This document shows positions 46,438 to 59,300 of a DNA stretch of 64,000 nucleotides, piece after piece. Both the position numbers and the translations under genes were made by a program. The notes under the pieces are model-generated. The model was not told where the DNA came from. It saw only the letters and a program-made list of their open reading frames with translations, and ran no database searches. The DNA comes from Lateolabrax maculatus (Eukaryota > Chordata > Actinopteri > Acropomatiformes > Lateolabracidae). The stretch's first letter is position 1. The number at the start of each line of letters is the position of its first letter. The stretch lies in the NCBI GenBank assembly GCA_031216445.1, contig CM062216.1:5515501-5579500 (forward strand), written 5' to 3'.

Positions 46438-46472
46438 AGAGAGAGAGGGAGGGAGAGAGAGAGAGAGGGAGA
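46438..46472 (+). repeat. (GA)n purine tract
   Basis: GAGA-rich run interrupted by GG. No gene associated. Confidence 0.85.
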
Positions 46473-48219
46473 GCACGGGGAGATGCGGAAGCCCAATTTA
46501 ATGCAGATTCACAACACACCCCCGCCTCAACAAAACCCCGCTCTTCCTCACCACTACAGTAGGTTTATGATTTCAAATAGGCTGGGGAGAGGGTTATTGT
46601 TTTGTCTCACATTTCCTCCCCAGCAAACTCCTGTCTTTCCATTTTTCCACCTCATTTGTGGGAAAATCAATTCATGAAAATAAACACTCAGTGTCCTCGC
46701 TCCGCGTCCGAGTCAATTTGGATTTTGCGCGTGTTTTCCGCCGCTCTTTTCCGAGAGGCTTAATCGTTTTCACATGTCACATATGTTTCATCCCCTCTAA
46801 CGTGATTTTTCCTCGTTATTGGAGGCACTTATTTGCTCCACAGCCTTGGATGGAGGTATTAGAAAGGGAGTTCATTTTCCTCAATCCCTTGCTGATTTCT
46901 TCATTACGGCCGCGCGCGGAGCTCCGTGCCGAGACAGGACTGCTTTTAGCGGGTGCGAGTGTTTCCTATACCTCAGAGATGCCGGAGCTCCACTTAATAA
47001 ACAGAGTAGACAGAGGATCACTTTGAACTCCTGTGACATGTAATGAACCTGTCTGTCTCAGCCGCAGCTCTGTCTGGGCTCAGGCTCTGCGTGGCAAAAA
47101 TGCAGATAGATAAATAGATAAACAAAAACACATCCAAATAAGCTTAGAGGCCCTGTGAAAAAGCCATCAGTTACACATGGTTAGACTTATAGCATTTTGC
47201 CAGCGCCATAAGAGGAGATAATTGTCTATTTCAGTGCTGTTGCCTCTTTTGTTGCATAACAGATATTTACATCTGGGACTAATTACTCCAGACTGGGTGT
47301 CAAAACTTGGATTAACTTGTGGGATGCATCCAGTTTGGTGTTCTCATTTATTAGCGAGAACAGACACTATGCTGCTTTGACCCCGTCAAAAACACACCAA
47401 AGAACTTTTTTGTCTACTTTTCTTCTGTTTTTTTCTTTTGCTCTTCTAAAGTTGTCAGAACAAAGGGATATTGACACATTGTACTAAAAATCCTCCCAAA
47501 CTGAACGACTTCTATGAGATTGCTATTGATCACTAAGATAAAGACCCTGAACGAAATGAAAACTGATACCTGAACAGCGCGATGTTCTGTCATTCTGGTC
47601 ATATAAACCCGTGAATCAATTCTACATGGTCGTCATGCCAGTGCACTGCTCTTCAGACTACAGATGAGTCTTTTGAAATTCTACAGGGGGTAACATTTGT
47701 TTTAGAATCAGCTGATTGTCATGTTAATTCAGTCTCCTTTTTTTTTTCCTCGCATGCTGGGATTATGATACGGGGGCCAGAGTTCCTCGTGGGGACAAAA
47801 TGCCATTACTTAAGCATGCAGGAATCTCGACGTGACATTCCTTGACCGCTGTGACAATGGCAAACATATGCAAATGAAGGAGAGTGCCACTCTCATTATG
47901 ACCCTGTCACAGAGACTCTGACACCTCCCACCGGACCCCGAGCATGTTCCAACAGAGGAAAACTGAAAAGGACGAGATAAACGGAAAAGAGGGCTTGACA
48001 ATGACCAAACTCTGGGAGGAGAACAGGTGTAACGTTGTTGTGTATTATGTGTTATCTCTGCTTTTCGTCACTCTCTCTGCTCTCTTATGACTCCCTTTGT
48101 AATTTATTCCACTGGCCTATTTGCCTCGCTGAATCTTTTTTTTTTTTTTGTCTTTGCTCTGCAGTGGAAGGAGGGACAGGTTTACATGGGCGGGATTCTT
48201 TGAAGTGAAAATGCCGACG

Positions 48220-48540
48220 ACTCCCTGCTGTAGCCAAAGCTCATCTAATCAGGGGCTAATTCCAGTTATTAAGATTTGAGAGATAACTTTGATTCATCAC
48301 AGTCCATCTACCCCTATCGGTTAATCACTGTCGCGCTAAGCTCTTTTTTAGTCATCCTTTTGTTTCCACTCCCTCTGGCACGCAGAGAGGGGGAATAAGA
48401 GAGATAGAAGAGAAGGAAGGGGAGAAGATATTAACAATATTAATGACCCGTGATTCTCGTCTCCTTAATGAGAAGGGTTATTAACTGTGATTATCCATGA
48501 TGAAATGGTGGTAATTCTCGAAAGCTTGAGAAAACTTGTA
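48220..48540. promoter_or_regulatory. Candidate conserved non-coding element
   Basis: Contains GCTCATCTAATCAGGGGCTA, GAGATAACTTTGATTCATCA (a TCF/LEF-like CTTTGAT core) and TTATTAACTGTGATTATCCA. Complex, non-repetitive, AT-rich sequence inside the 5' intronic region. Confidence 0.3.
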
Positions 48541-49143
48541 CAATCGCTTGTCTGCTGATTTGTTCCTGTGATGTTTAAGAAAGAAAAAGGTGAGCGCGGT
48601 GAGAAAGAGAGAAAGAGAACTTAGAGGATAAAGAGGTTGGGGCAACCTGGGGAAACAGAGATGCTCGCAGCGGGAAGCTGGAAGGGATTTTTTTCTTTTT
48701 TTTCAAGGAGGGCTAAGGCAACCGTCTCCAGTCCCAGTGCTGCTGCTTTTCCTACGGTTAAAATCTGTCTTCTTCACAGAGATGAATCCAAACTCTGAAG
48801 TGTTTCTCCCTCTTAAAACCCTTGGCGCTGCGTCGCCTCTCACTTCCTCTCCCGGTTTCTCTCCTGGTGGCTAACGAGTGGGCCAACGCACGCACCCAGT
48901 CGCCCATCTGCTGGTTGACACTGCTGAATGGCTGTTTGAACACCTCTGCCGCTCTCGCCAGATCCCTGATACAGCATTTCCCCCACTCGCCCCTTTTTTC
49001 ATTCCAATTATAGAAAGTTGCATGCTTGTGGAGTCCCTGTCGGCTCCATATGATTCCCTCAACGGAGAGGAGTGGGGGGTGAGGGGAGGGGGTGCTGTCT
49101 GGTGAATCATTGATGTGCAGTCAGACTGTTTCATTGCAGATCT

Positions 49144-49145
49144 GT

Positions 49146-49206
<61 letters not shown>

Positions 49207-49209
49207 GGG
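49144..49209 (+). repeat. (GT)n followed by a G run of about 20
   Basis: Compound microsatellite: GT repeats (with one GA) pass directly into uninterrupted G to 49209. Confidence 0.95.
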
Positions 49210-50212
49210 TCGGGTTAGCAGCAGACAGATAACAATCCTGAATTATGCATGTCTGTCCCTTGTGAGGAGTCGAGGGTGGGTGGGTGGGGGGGTTGGGGAG
49301 GGCTGGCGACGGGGATGAGCCGCACTCTCTTATCCCTGGGGACAAATTTGGATAGAAAAGAGCTAGGTGTGGAAAAGTCGGGACCACCGTGAGCGCTACC
49401 TGACCGCTTCACACGCCTCTCTTTAGCTCCACGAACTCCTCAAACTGTTGACGGCTGCCGTCTCCCGCAGGCGACTGCAGAGGATCCGCCCGCTGATGCA
49501 CAGGAAATCAGTTCAGGAAGCAGCCCCATCATGAAGCCTGCTCTGTGGTAATAATGCTAATGGGCCGGAGTGGCAGATTTGCCAACTTATTTGTTAGATG
49601 CTCCTCTTAAAAGTGTCTCTGGGAATATAAGCCTGACCCACGCGAAAGACTATCACCCTCCTAAAATTACACTGTATCACGGAAACACCTGCTGGGCCCA
49701 TTTTAGATAATAATCCCATTTCTACATGCCAGTACAGCTCTCAGGCGGGAGAAATTGGATTGTTTGCATTACTGACCTGTGGAGCAAGGTAGTCTGGGAA
49801 AAGCAACAGCCTTGAGGCTTTATTAGATTCAATCGGTCTTTCATAAACAAAACCTTACTTTTCAAAAAGGTAAAAAAAAAAATCTGCTAAATGTGGGTAA
49901 GCCAGCACTTTGTGGACACACTCCATTTATTTTCTCCAATTAAATCTCTTTAATTGGATTGAGGGCTGGCACCTGGTTTACACTCTGTCAACCACGCAAT
50001 CCACAATAATTGATGCCAGAGCTGCGGTGTGTGTGTGTGTGTGCGTGTGCGTGGGATGTGTGGCGATGGGGGGGAGGGATTTAGAGCATGTCTCACTACT
50101 CCACAATTTCACTGTGATCAATTTATCAATGGCTCGCCTCGCTGTCCACCAGCGTCCACTGCACTGAGATGGGAAATGCCTTAACACTTTGGTGCACGAG
50201 CCAACATGCAGC

Positions 50213-50215
<3 letters not shown>

Positions 50216-50246
<31 letters not shown>
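50216..50246 (+). repeat. (CA)n microsatellite beside hAT-like MITE
   Basis: About 15 CA units ending two bases before the left terminus of the element at 50249. Confidence 0.9.
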
Positions 50247-50247
<1 letters not shown>

Positions 50248-50248
50248 G

Positions 50249-50945
50249 CAGTGGTGGAGGAAGCATTCAGATCCTTTATGAAAGTAAAGGTAGCAATACT
50301 ACAATGTAAAAATTGCTGGTTTCTAGATAGATAATACTGCTATTTCCAGCTAAATATATTGTATACAAAAGTGGCCCCTTTGAGTGTTATTATTATTATT
50401 ATTATTACATATCACTGAGGCATTATTATGTAAGAATCGTTTGTGTAGAATATCTATCTTGTGTCCGAAACAGATCACTATTTACTATATATTGCACTGT
50501 TTCCCATATTATTTTTCTATTCTATTCTATTATTTCCATGTTTCATTGTCTCATATTGAATCAGATTAGATTTTATGTGCATTTTTTGACACCGGTCAAC
50601 AGCAAACTACTGTTTAATGTCAAACTGGAAACAGATGATCTAAATTAATTGCAAATATACTTAAAAATATGATCTATGGGCATTGTATTGCCTTGTACAT
50701 AGAATTCCCTGTTAAACGTATAGTAAATAGTGAAATAGCGAATGATTTCTGACACAGCCTTAATCTGCAAAGTAAGTACTAACTGCAGCTGTCAAATAAT
50801 TGTAGTGGAGTAAAAAGTAAACTGCATTTTCCCCTGAAATGTAGTGCATTGGCAGTATACAGTAGCATAAAATGGCCTTATGTACCCTAAAATTGTGCTT
50901 AAGCCCAGTGTTTGTGTAAAGGTAATCTGTTACTTTCCACCACTG
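50249..50945. mobile_element. hAT-like MITE with CAGTGGTGGA terminal inverted repeats
   Basis: Left end CAGTGGTGGAGGAAG, right end CTTTCCACCACTG; inverted, the first 10 bases agree. Next to the left end is CATTCAGATCCTTTATGAAAG, next to the right TGCTTAAGCCCAGTG, typical of an abundant fish element. About 697 bp, non-coding. Flanking 8-mers agree at only 5 of 8 positions, so the target duplication is doubtful. Inserted at the end of a (CA)n tract. Confidence 0.75.
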
Positions 50946-52480
50946 CGCACGACCATGAAGAAAAAGACACACCTTCACATATATACACATTTAAAAGTTC
51001 AAATGCATGCTAATGCGGTGGATTTACATACATCTTCTCTTACAAGCTCTTCTACATAGGTGAATATTCACACCTACAGAACTCAGATCCACCCCTGAAT
51101 ACAAATGCCCGCGCAGAATACAAATGGTGTGCGCCCACACATGGAAAACACGCAGAGATACAAATCCGAAAGATGCATCACGGGGCGCTGACAGCACCTT
51201 TAAGACACTTTGAGAAACACCCGGCTCCTGAATACCGAGCTCCGCCGCCGTACAAATGGAGAGAGGCAGAGACAGAGCGAGGGGGAGGCCAAGGGAGACC
51301 CGACACAGTAAATAAAAATACAATTTCCTCCAGTGACATGCCCATTCTGTTGGAAGCCTGACTCTAATTATTCTAAGCACTTTGAGGGATGGCTTTCCAC
51401 TGCATTAATCTACACATCCCACTAGCCCATCCACAGTCGATGCACTTTTAACTACCTAAGGACGCCCCGAAACTCTTCTTAAAACCTCGGGAGGAGGAGA
51501 TTGACTTTGTACAGTGACGGGGTAGAGTGCTTTGCCTGAGTGAATCTTTCTCTAAATCTCACAGCACAACACCATGCAACAGTTTTCATTTTCAATTTCA
51601 AATGGCACATCTCTCCCCCCCCCCAAAAAAAAGATCAAATTCGAAGGGGGAACGTACGTGGTGCCGTGCGGCTCAAAATAAGTTGGTGGATTCTCATTAC
51701 AGGGCCTGTGTGAGAGTGCGGTTGTTTTCCTCTGGGCAGGAAAAGCACTCGTAGCTCATTTGGAGCCGAGATGAATCGATAAATCACCGGGGACCATCAA
51801 TCAATCAATGAGCCTATCAATACTTGCTGGATGAGACTCCTCCCACTGCGAGGGGGGCCATCTTTGGTAAGAATATGTTGGGCAAATGGGCTTTTAACAT
51901 AATAGCTCTGTCCACTTGTGCTAGTGAGTGCAAGATTGATGCCGTGCAATGTTTACATGTTGACACAAGCTGTAATAGTGATGCACAGCAGGTCGCAAGT
52001 GTGTGCGTGTAAAATAATCAGCACACACACACACATATTTACTGTAATGTGAAAGCTACTCACACGCTGGTCATGTTTATCAAAATCTAAACAAGATCAA
52101 ACCATCTTTGAAACAGCTACGCTCTCTGATCGAGGCTGTATATTTGGCTTTGCTGCACTGCAAAATCTACTCTGTATAAACATCTGCCCCCTCGGCGGAG
52201 AGGGAAAAAAAGGAGGGATACAGAAGTAGAGAGGCGGAAGCAGAGATCTATCTTTCCTAATTAATCACCCCTCGTTTTTTAAGTAAAAAGTTTGTAATAA
52301 CAGGGCTTCCAGCTGCTCCGTTTTCCCCCCTAACAGACACTGAGGTCAAACCACACGGCACGCTGTGAGGAGAGTGACATTTTGATGCCAACTGCAGGGC
52401 AGCTTTTCTCTGTATTCAATGTGCTCGAGACAAAACGCAGAGTAAGGATGAGGCTGCAATAACAAGGGGCGTCGGTACTG

Positions 52481-52928
52481 TTAAAGGATAAGGCTGGTGA
52501 TATTCTATATTTATCTCACTGTCAGCAAATCCCATGAAAAGACCAAAAGCGACAAAGAATTGATCCTGCTGACTAGTGTTGTCAATCCGCACCGGGTGAC
52601 ATGTCCCCTAATCACCATGAACACACGCACTGTAGTTCATTTTGACTCAATCCCACACACTCCGTCCTACTGCCACAAACACTCACTAGAGCACCAAAGT
52701 CAAGAGTCCCCAAGAAATGCCCCTTTTCCTCCTGTTTGAGTAACGTTTGCATGGAAATTTGGCCAATTTTCTTTTAATGAAACTATACAATTGTGGGCCG
52801 TCTATTAAGATGTATGTCTTTGGTAGGAACCAATGGACTTGCGGCTGGATGTCACAGATACTACATGAACTAACACATTGCAGGCTTTGGTCTTATCATG
52901 GAATTTGTATACCAGTCTTATCCTTTAA
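52481..52928 (+). mobile_element. MITE-like element copy 4, best-preserved ends
   Basis: 448 bp. The left end TTAAAGGATAAGGCTGGT and right end ACCAGTCTTATCCTTTAA are inverted repeats matching at 17 of 18 positions. TTAA at both ends could be the target duplication or part of the repeat. It is non-autonomous; internal blocks match copies 1 to 3. The family type is not assigned. Confidence 0.85.
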
Positions 52929-53159
52929 ATTAGACCTAGAAACTCAAATTATATTATATGCCTCTCTATAGGTATAGGTCTCATATTACACCTCATTTAA
53001 ATACATTCCATTAATTGTATAATACTTCAAATTTAGTATTTACTTAGAGGGATACATTTGTTATCAGTGGTGGCAGAAATCTGAAATTTAGAGAAATTTC
53101 TTCTGCTGGATATAATTCCTCACACTGGCTGCAAGCGTAAAGTGTTGGCAGGTGAATTA

Positions 53160-53330
53160 ACTTTCCTCTAAGTTACCATCTCCCACCCATGTGCCCTTCA
53201 GCAAAGCACTTATCCCCTAACTGAGCTGCTTGGTAGCCATCAGCAGAAAACCGAGACTGCACTGAAAGTTAACATGCTGTGTGAGAGCACTGCAGGGCGA
53301 AGCCTGAAAAAGAGGCTGCATACTCAGCAA
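53160..53330 (+). mobile_element. SINE-like fragment
   Basis: Contains ATGTGCCCTTCAGCAAAGCA followed by CTTATCCCCTAACTGAGCTG, resembling the conserved 'cccttgagcaaggcactta' block of fish short interspersed elements. Boundaries uncertain and no pol III boxes identified. Confidence 0.45.
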
Positions 53331-56300
53331 ACACGTGTTGATTTAAAAAGAAAGAAAAGTAATGAATGAGTAAAGTTGTCATGCTTTTTTATGCAGAGGG
53401 AAATTGCTACAGTTGAGGACCAAGTGTGAGGAATTTGTTCCTAAAACTAGGGGATTACAAAGAGGCAGCTGCCTGCTTGTTTCTTTTTTCCAGGCACCTA
53501 ATCAAGGATTTGAGACTTTTAAGAATGCTGGAAATCAGAAAATGAGCTGGTTGGGAAAAGATATAAAGCTGTCAAAGAGACAAAAATGTCTTGTGTGCAT
53601 TCTGTAGTATCATGAAAGATGTAAACTGTGAAAATACAACAGAGTCAAATGACATGAAGAGAAGGAACCGAAGTGAAACTGACGTTACTGACGACTAACT
53701 GATGTTTTACTTGTATTTTCTTCCCGTGGGTCTTGAATGCCGCGATCCTCCTCTCATTACAGAGGCTGGCTGTCCTGGTCTGGTCCTGATGATGGACAAG
53801 TGGCTGTGTACGAGTTGGTCTGTGGGTCTCCCTATATGTCCATGTTTCAGCCTATAACACTGTGCGCAATGACAGGATTCATAAATGTCACATAAGACTG
53901 TTGTTCTCTAAAGATAAACCCAGTTAAGAAAAACAGAAACTGGGTAGGTGGGCTTGAAGCTTCTTCAGCAAAGTGACTATTCCATCTAATTCAATCTAAA
54001 TGCTTTGTTTTACAGTAAAAACTGATAAAACTGCTGGGGAGCACAAGGAAAAGGAAAACAATAGGGTTTAGCATGGCTATTCCCACAGTCAAATGGACAC
54101 ATAAAAAAGGAAATGTTCCATAGGCCACATTGCCAGATGGTAGTACCAAAGCACTAATGTTGCGATACTGTTTGTATACTGCAAGTTACAACCTGCAGCC
54201 ATAGCAGGCCTGCTCTTGTCAAGTATCCATTAATGATGAGGGCACTTATTTAATTCAATAAGAAACACAAGCTTTCATCCAATCACAAGTACTTCTAAAA
54301 AGCATTCATACCACGCCAAGGCTGCACAATCCCCTAAATTGGATTGTCTAATAGGAGAGAATGTTCAATCTGCACCTGGATCAAAACACACATAGTGACA
54401 GACAATTATAGGATACATTTGCCCTTTGCTTTTTTATTCAAATAAGTGTAGTAGTTAATGAGAAAATAGTACAAATATTTATTTTTTTTATTTATTTTTT
54501 GCAAAGCTAAGAAATGATTTAAAAGGCCTGGATCTCCACCAAAAACTAACCACTTATGCTTTTGGCCCATGTCCCAACTTTCACTGAATTTCACTGTTTT
54601 TTTAGATAATTTATCCTGCTGGCTAACAACCAGAACAACCACCAAATTGGACCAAAAACCCTCCTCGGCAGAGTTAAGGATCCAGCCCTTATTTATTAAA
54701 TCGAACACAAGTTTTGGTACAAATGCAACAAGCCTGCACCGTATGACATCCAGTGGTTATTAAAGGCCAGAATCAGCTGGCTATATTGGTGTTACTCGGG
54801 TACAGGAAACATGCATGTGTGTCTGTGTGTGCTGGGGCTCCGAACAGTGCTACTATGTGGCAGCTGACACAATGGAAACAGATTGCCATGGCTGCTCTGC
54901 AGCTCTCCATCACATCGCAGCAGATAGAGGGACCGTGAGGCCTAAGGGTCAGCACGGTGGCTGCCTGCAGACACAAGGCACCGGGCCCAGCCATTACTGT
55001 TAGCTAATTGGAGTTTTCCTCGGGGTCAGGCTAGCCATCTGTGGTGCCTTTACCAGCGAAGACCCCCCACTCAACCCCCCCAACCCCCAACCCCCCCATG
55101 CATCATTTTTAACACTATGTCAGCGCTTGACGTGACTCTCTTTCTCACTTTTCCCCTTTAAGGACTGGGAGGTGGGGGAGGTGGGGGTGGTGGGGGATTA
55201 AGGAAAGAGTGTGATCTCCCTCCACCGAAGCTGGTTAATAGGAAAAGTCTCTGTCTCCTCTGTGCACCATTCATCATGTCAAATGGTAATATCTTTAAAG
55301 GTCAGGCCGAGTCATAAAGAAAAAAGAGCCTTGGCTAAACTTTCCCTGGGATTTCCAGAGGTCTAATCACCAATCACCAAATCTGAAGTGTCTCTTTTGA
55401 TTGGCTTTTGATGGCCTCGTTTCAAAGTGAATCATTAAACAAAAAAACGGACATTTAGAATACCTTTGGCCAGCTAATTTTTACTTAGTAACACAGGAAA
55501 TTCTCTGGACGAAATTAACCAGCTTGAAATAAAAAAAAAATAAAAAAGAGGAAATAATAGAAACTGGGAAAAATATGAAAAGGAAAAACTGCAGTTGCTT
55601 GATTTTTCCAGTTGACTTCAAGCTGAAAGGTAGCAGGGCGCACACAAAGCGTAAAAGCGAGATAAAATAGAAGAAGAAAAGGTGGTGGGGAAATAAAAGA
55701 GAGGCAGAGGAGCTAAAGACTGCTACTGTCTGACAAGTGTCACACTTGCGCTTCGATCCAGCCTTCCTCCCGCGCTAATGACTGTCAACACGACAAGCAG
55801 GGCCGTCTGAAGGGGGAGAAAATTACTCGCTGAAAAGCAATTGACTGACCCCCATCATTTCTCAGGGAACCAGTGACCTGTGAATATTTCATTATGGGGA
55901 AAGTCGTGAGGCCCATATAAATGGGGGTTGGGGGGTGGTGGTGGTGGTGAGGGGGGGTGGAGGGGGGGAGTGTTGATCTGCCGAGCTACGCCGCCCCGAG
56001 CCGAAGAGGGAAACCGGGGGCAGACCCGCCTGCACACCTTGCTTGTAGCCCTTTCAATACTCTACTCCTACAATGCATATTTTAGCCGGAGAAAGAGAGG
56101 GAATGAAAGGACTTTGTTATCGTTCGGAGAAATATTTTTTCAACAGATCGCAGCGAGAGCTAATGTAGACAAAGCGAGGAGAGCATCTGGAGGAGAGAGG
56201 GGCTTCCATTACCAGTGTCTCAAGAGAAGAGAGGACTTGAAGGGGAAGAGAAAGAAAGATAGAAAAAAAACGAAACAACCCGAAATGTTTAGTAGGTGTG

Positions 56301-59300
56301 GGTCAAAGCAAGCCATTCTTTTACCCTCTGCACGACATTCGTCTTACATTGAGAAACATCGGAGGCCTCGGAATCGAGAGGGGCAGGAAGAGAAAGAGAA
56401 GACGAGAAAGATGAAAGAAAATCAATCCCCTCGGCAAGCCTGATTGATCGGTGGAGTTTTGGACAATTTCATCAGGAGACTCGACTAACCAGAGATGACA
56501 CGACCCATATTGGAGGGAGAACGCATTGTGGAGATTAATACCAGCATTAGAGGCATCAGGTCGGATAAACGCGGGCTCTGGCAGTAAATACACTGGGCCC
56601 GCCTGCCCCCTCAATGACGAGTTAATGCCAGAAAAATCCTTGCAACCCACACTTTACTTTTCAAACTTTGACTGGACGGGATAATTGAGTCAATTAGGGG
56701 CACCTTAATCCGTGGAAGGGATCTTCAAAAGAAAAATATACAGTCAAGGTTTGGGTTTGGTCTTAAGGATATAAATAAAGAGAGCTTGGAGATTGTCTCT
56801 GTTTATCCAACGATGGAGGGAAAGAGCAGAAGGATTATATCTGATCTCATTCAGGAACCTCATGTTACATATTAACTTTTACTCTTGACTGTTTTAGTAA
56901 AACTTTAATTCAACGTTTTTGCGGGAAATAACACAATCTTATAATTACTTTGTGACAGTTAAGTATTCGTCAACATTGAAGCAATTGTTATGTTCCATCT
57001 GTGCCGCGACAAGCACTGAGATAATATCAGGAATGAATTTAATTAGATAAAAATAGGAGAATCGAGTAGAATATCATTTCCTGGTCATTCTGACATTTCT
57101 CTTTATTCCCCATTATTCTAAGACAAGCTTCAAAGACGGCAGGCGAGAGAAAGTCAATAAGCGCATCATGATCTAAACTTCCACTGAATCTACCTCGGCG
57201 AAAAGCAAGTTCTCTGCTCTCCGCCGTGTATGTCAAACCAATGGAGGGAGGAAATGGACAGGGTGAACGAGGGGGAAGTGCAGAGGGAAAGAGGGAATAC
57301 TGCTGATCGAGCAGATCGAGCAAGAAAGCATGAAATACTACATTACAGGGGGAAAAGGACAAAAGCAGCCACCAGGGTCTGATCATGTAGGCCTGACAGG
57401 GAGGCAGGGGGTGGAAGTAATCGAGGGTCACACAGGCCAGATGACTGATCGGGGGATGACGGGCAAAGTGACAATTTTTGTGGATGGTAAATATTTCAAA
57501 AGTGCTCGGTCGTGCGGTGGAGGTCAAGCAAGCTCCATTTTAAAACACAATAGACAGACACCTTTAATAAAACATCCCACATAAACACACATACCAGAGC
57601 TGGTCACAGCCCCTTTGCACACACAGACACACACAGAAAACTCTCACTGTTCTTTTTTCTTACGGTTAATGGTCTAATTTCCTCAGTTGTAGCCAGAGGA
57701 AGTTGCCTTTAGAAGCGGGGATGAAATTCAGGTCCGTGCTCATAAGCAGGTGGAGGGGAGGGGGGGGGACACGTGACCATGACTGTCAGTGACATTTCGC
57801 AATGATCCGCATTTCACACATTTTAATGCAACAAAAAGGCCTCTTCAATCCCCGTCTCATATCTGGTTTGAAAGCAAAAGCCTTAAAGAGCATGTGGGAT
57901 TCTTTTTTTCTAAGTGCACTGCTGATGAGGAGAGAAAAAAAAAAGTGAAGTGAAATTTGCAAAAAAAAGCTTCCTAGCTTCCAGCTCATCTGACTGGCAT
58001 CCCTCCAGATGAAAACTGGAGTGTCTCACTGATATACAACACCAGCGCCGGTGTGACAGTGCACATGGATCTCCTCCATGTATCCCTGGCTGAACATCAC
58101 ATGCAGCAGCTCTTGCGGACACATTCAACTCAAACCCTTTGTGGACTACCCAGGGTGCCCCTGTTCTCTTTGTTTGTCAGCACAGGTAGCTAGTCAAAGC
58201 ACAGAGTGACAAACCCTGCGTCTGGTCCAGAGGTCCCCCCCCCCCCCGTAAACTTGGCAGCTGATGTCAGTAGCCGCTGAGTGCGGTTGGAGAAGCGATG
58301 TTACCCCTTTTGCTCCTCATCCTTACTAAGCCTGTGATAAAGCAACTTTGGTGGGGGGGGTGTTAAAGTGTCAGAGTCGGGATTGGCCTCTCATCCTCTG
58401 TTTTACATTATTGCATGTCTGCAGGAAAGTTGATTAAAGCCTGGGCGCAGACGTGAACTCCTCACCTGCTCTGCCTTTCATCACTGTTGGGGTTGGGAGG
58501 TTGGGGTGGGGCCTCCTGCCCTGCTTTGCTGTGCTGTGTATGCGCCGAGATTATGACCATGAAGGCTACATTTACAGTGCCCTCAAAGGGTAATCGGACG
58601 CTGGGGTGGGCGGGGAAAGAGTGGCCTGGGTGTGGGCGGCTGCAAAGAAGTGGATGGTGGGTGCCCATTTATCAAACACCTCCAGGATAACCTCCCTCCT
58701 CTTTCTTTCTCCTTCATCAAAAATGTGCCATGCGTGAAAAAAAGCCTCGCCTGCCTCTCAGCCAGCTTTGCTTTGAGCCTGAACCTGTGCTTTCTGGTGC
58801 TCCGTCCTTGTGGCAAATTAGCACTCGTAATGAGCAGGGATCCAGTCCTCAGTGCCACCATTAAAAAGGCCCCTTGGGTTCTAGGTAGGCTCTGTGACAA
58901 GACCATCGGTGTATTAAAGCAGTGAAATGCATACCCCTAGACCTCAAGCATGTACAGGCTGAACTCTTGACCCCCCTTCCCCCACCCATCCCATCTACAT
59001 CTCACACCGTGCCCCTCTGACACGGTTCCTCAGAGCTGTGTTTCCTGATCGCAGAACCCATTCACCCATTTACCCATTTTGAAACAATGAAATGGTCACA
59101 ATGACTTCTCGGACCGGATTCAATAGGTACTTCAAGAAAAGGGAAACCTGCTGGGATTGGCTTAAATGATGAAAACTATTGTGCTCAGAAAGAATCAATT
59201 GGTGCTTTTCAGCGTAATTCGATTCTATTCACAAAGGGGCTTGGGAGGCAATCTTAAAATGGAAATGCCACTTTGCTCAGAGTGGGTGGGGAAGAGATGA

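Noticed and set aside
55928..56443. 171-codon plus-strand frame
   Set aside because: It begins in a GGGGGG-rich tract and continues through purine-rich low-complexity sequence, with no splice context, domain or family resemblance.
57039..57527. 162-codon minus-strand frame
   Set aside because: Composition is erratic, no motif or splice structure is present, and it lies in a probable intron. Chance open frame.
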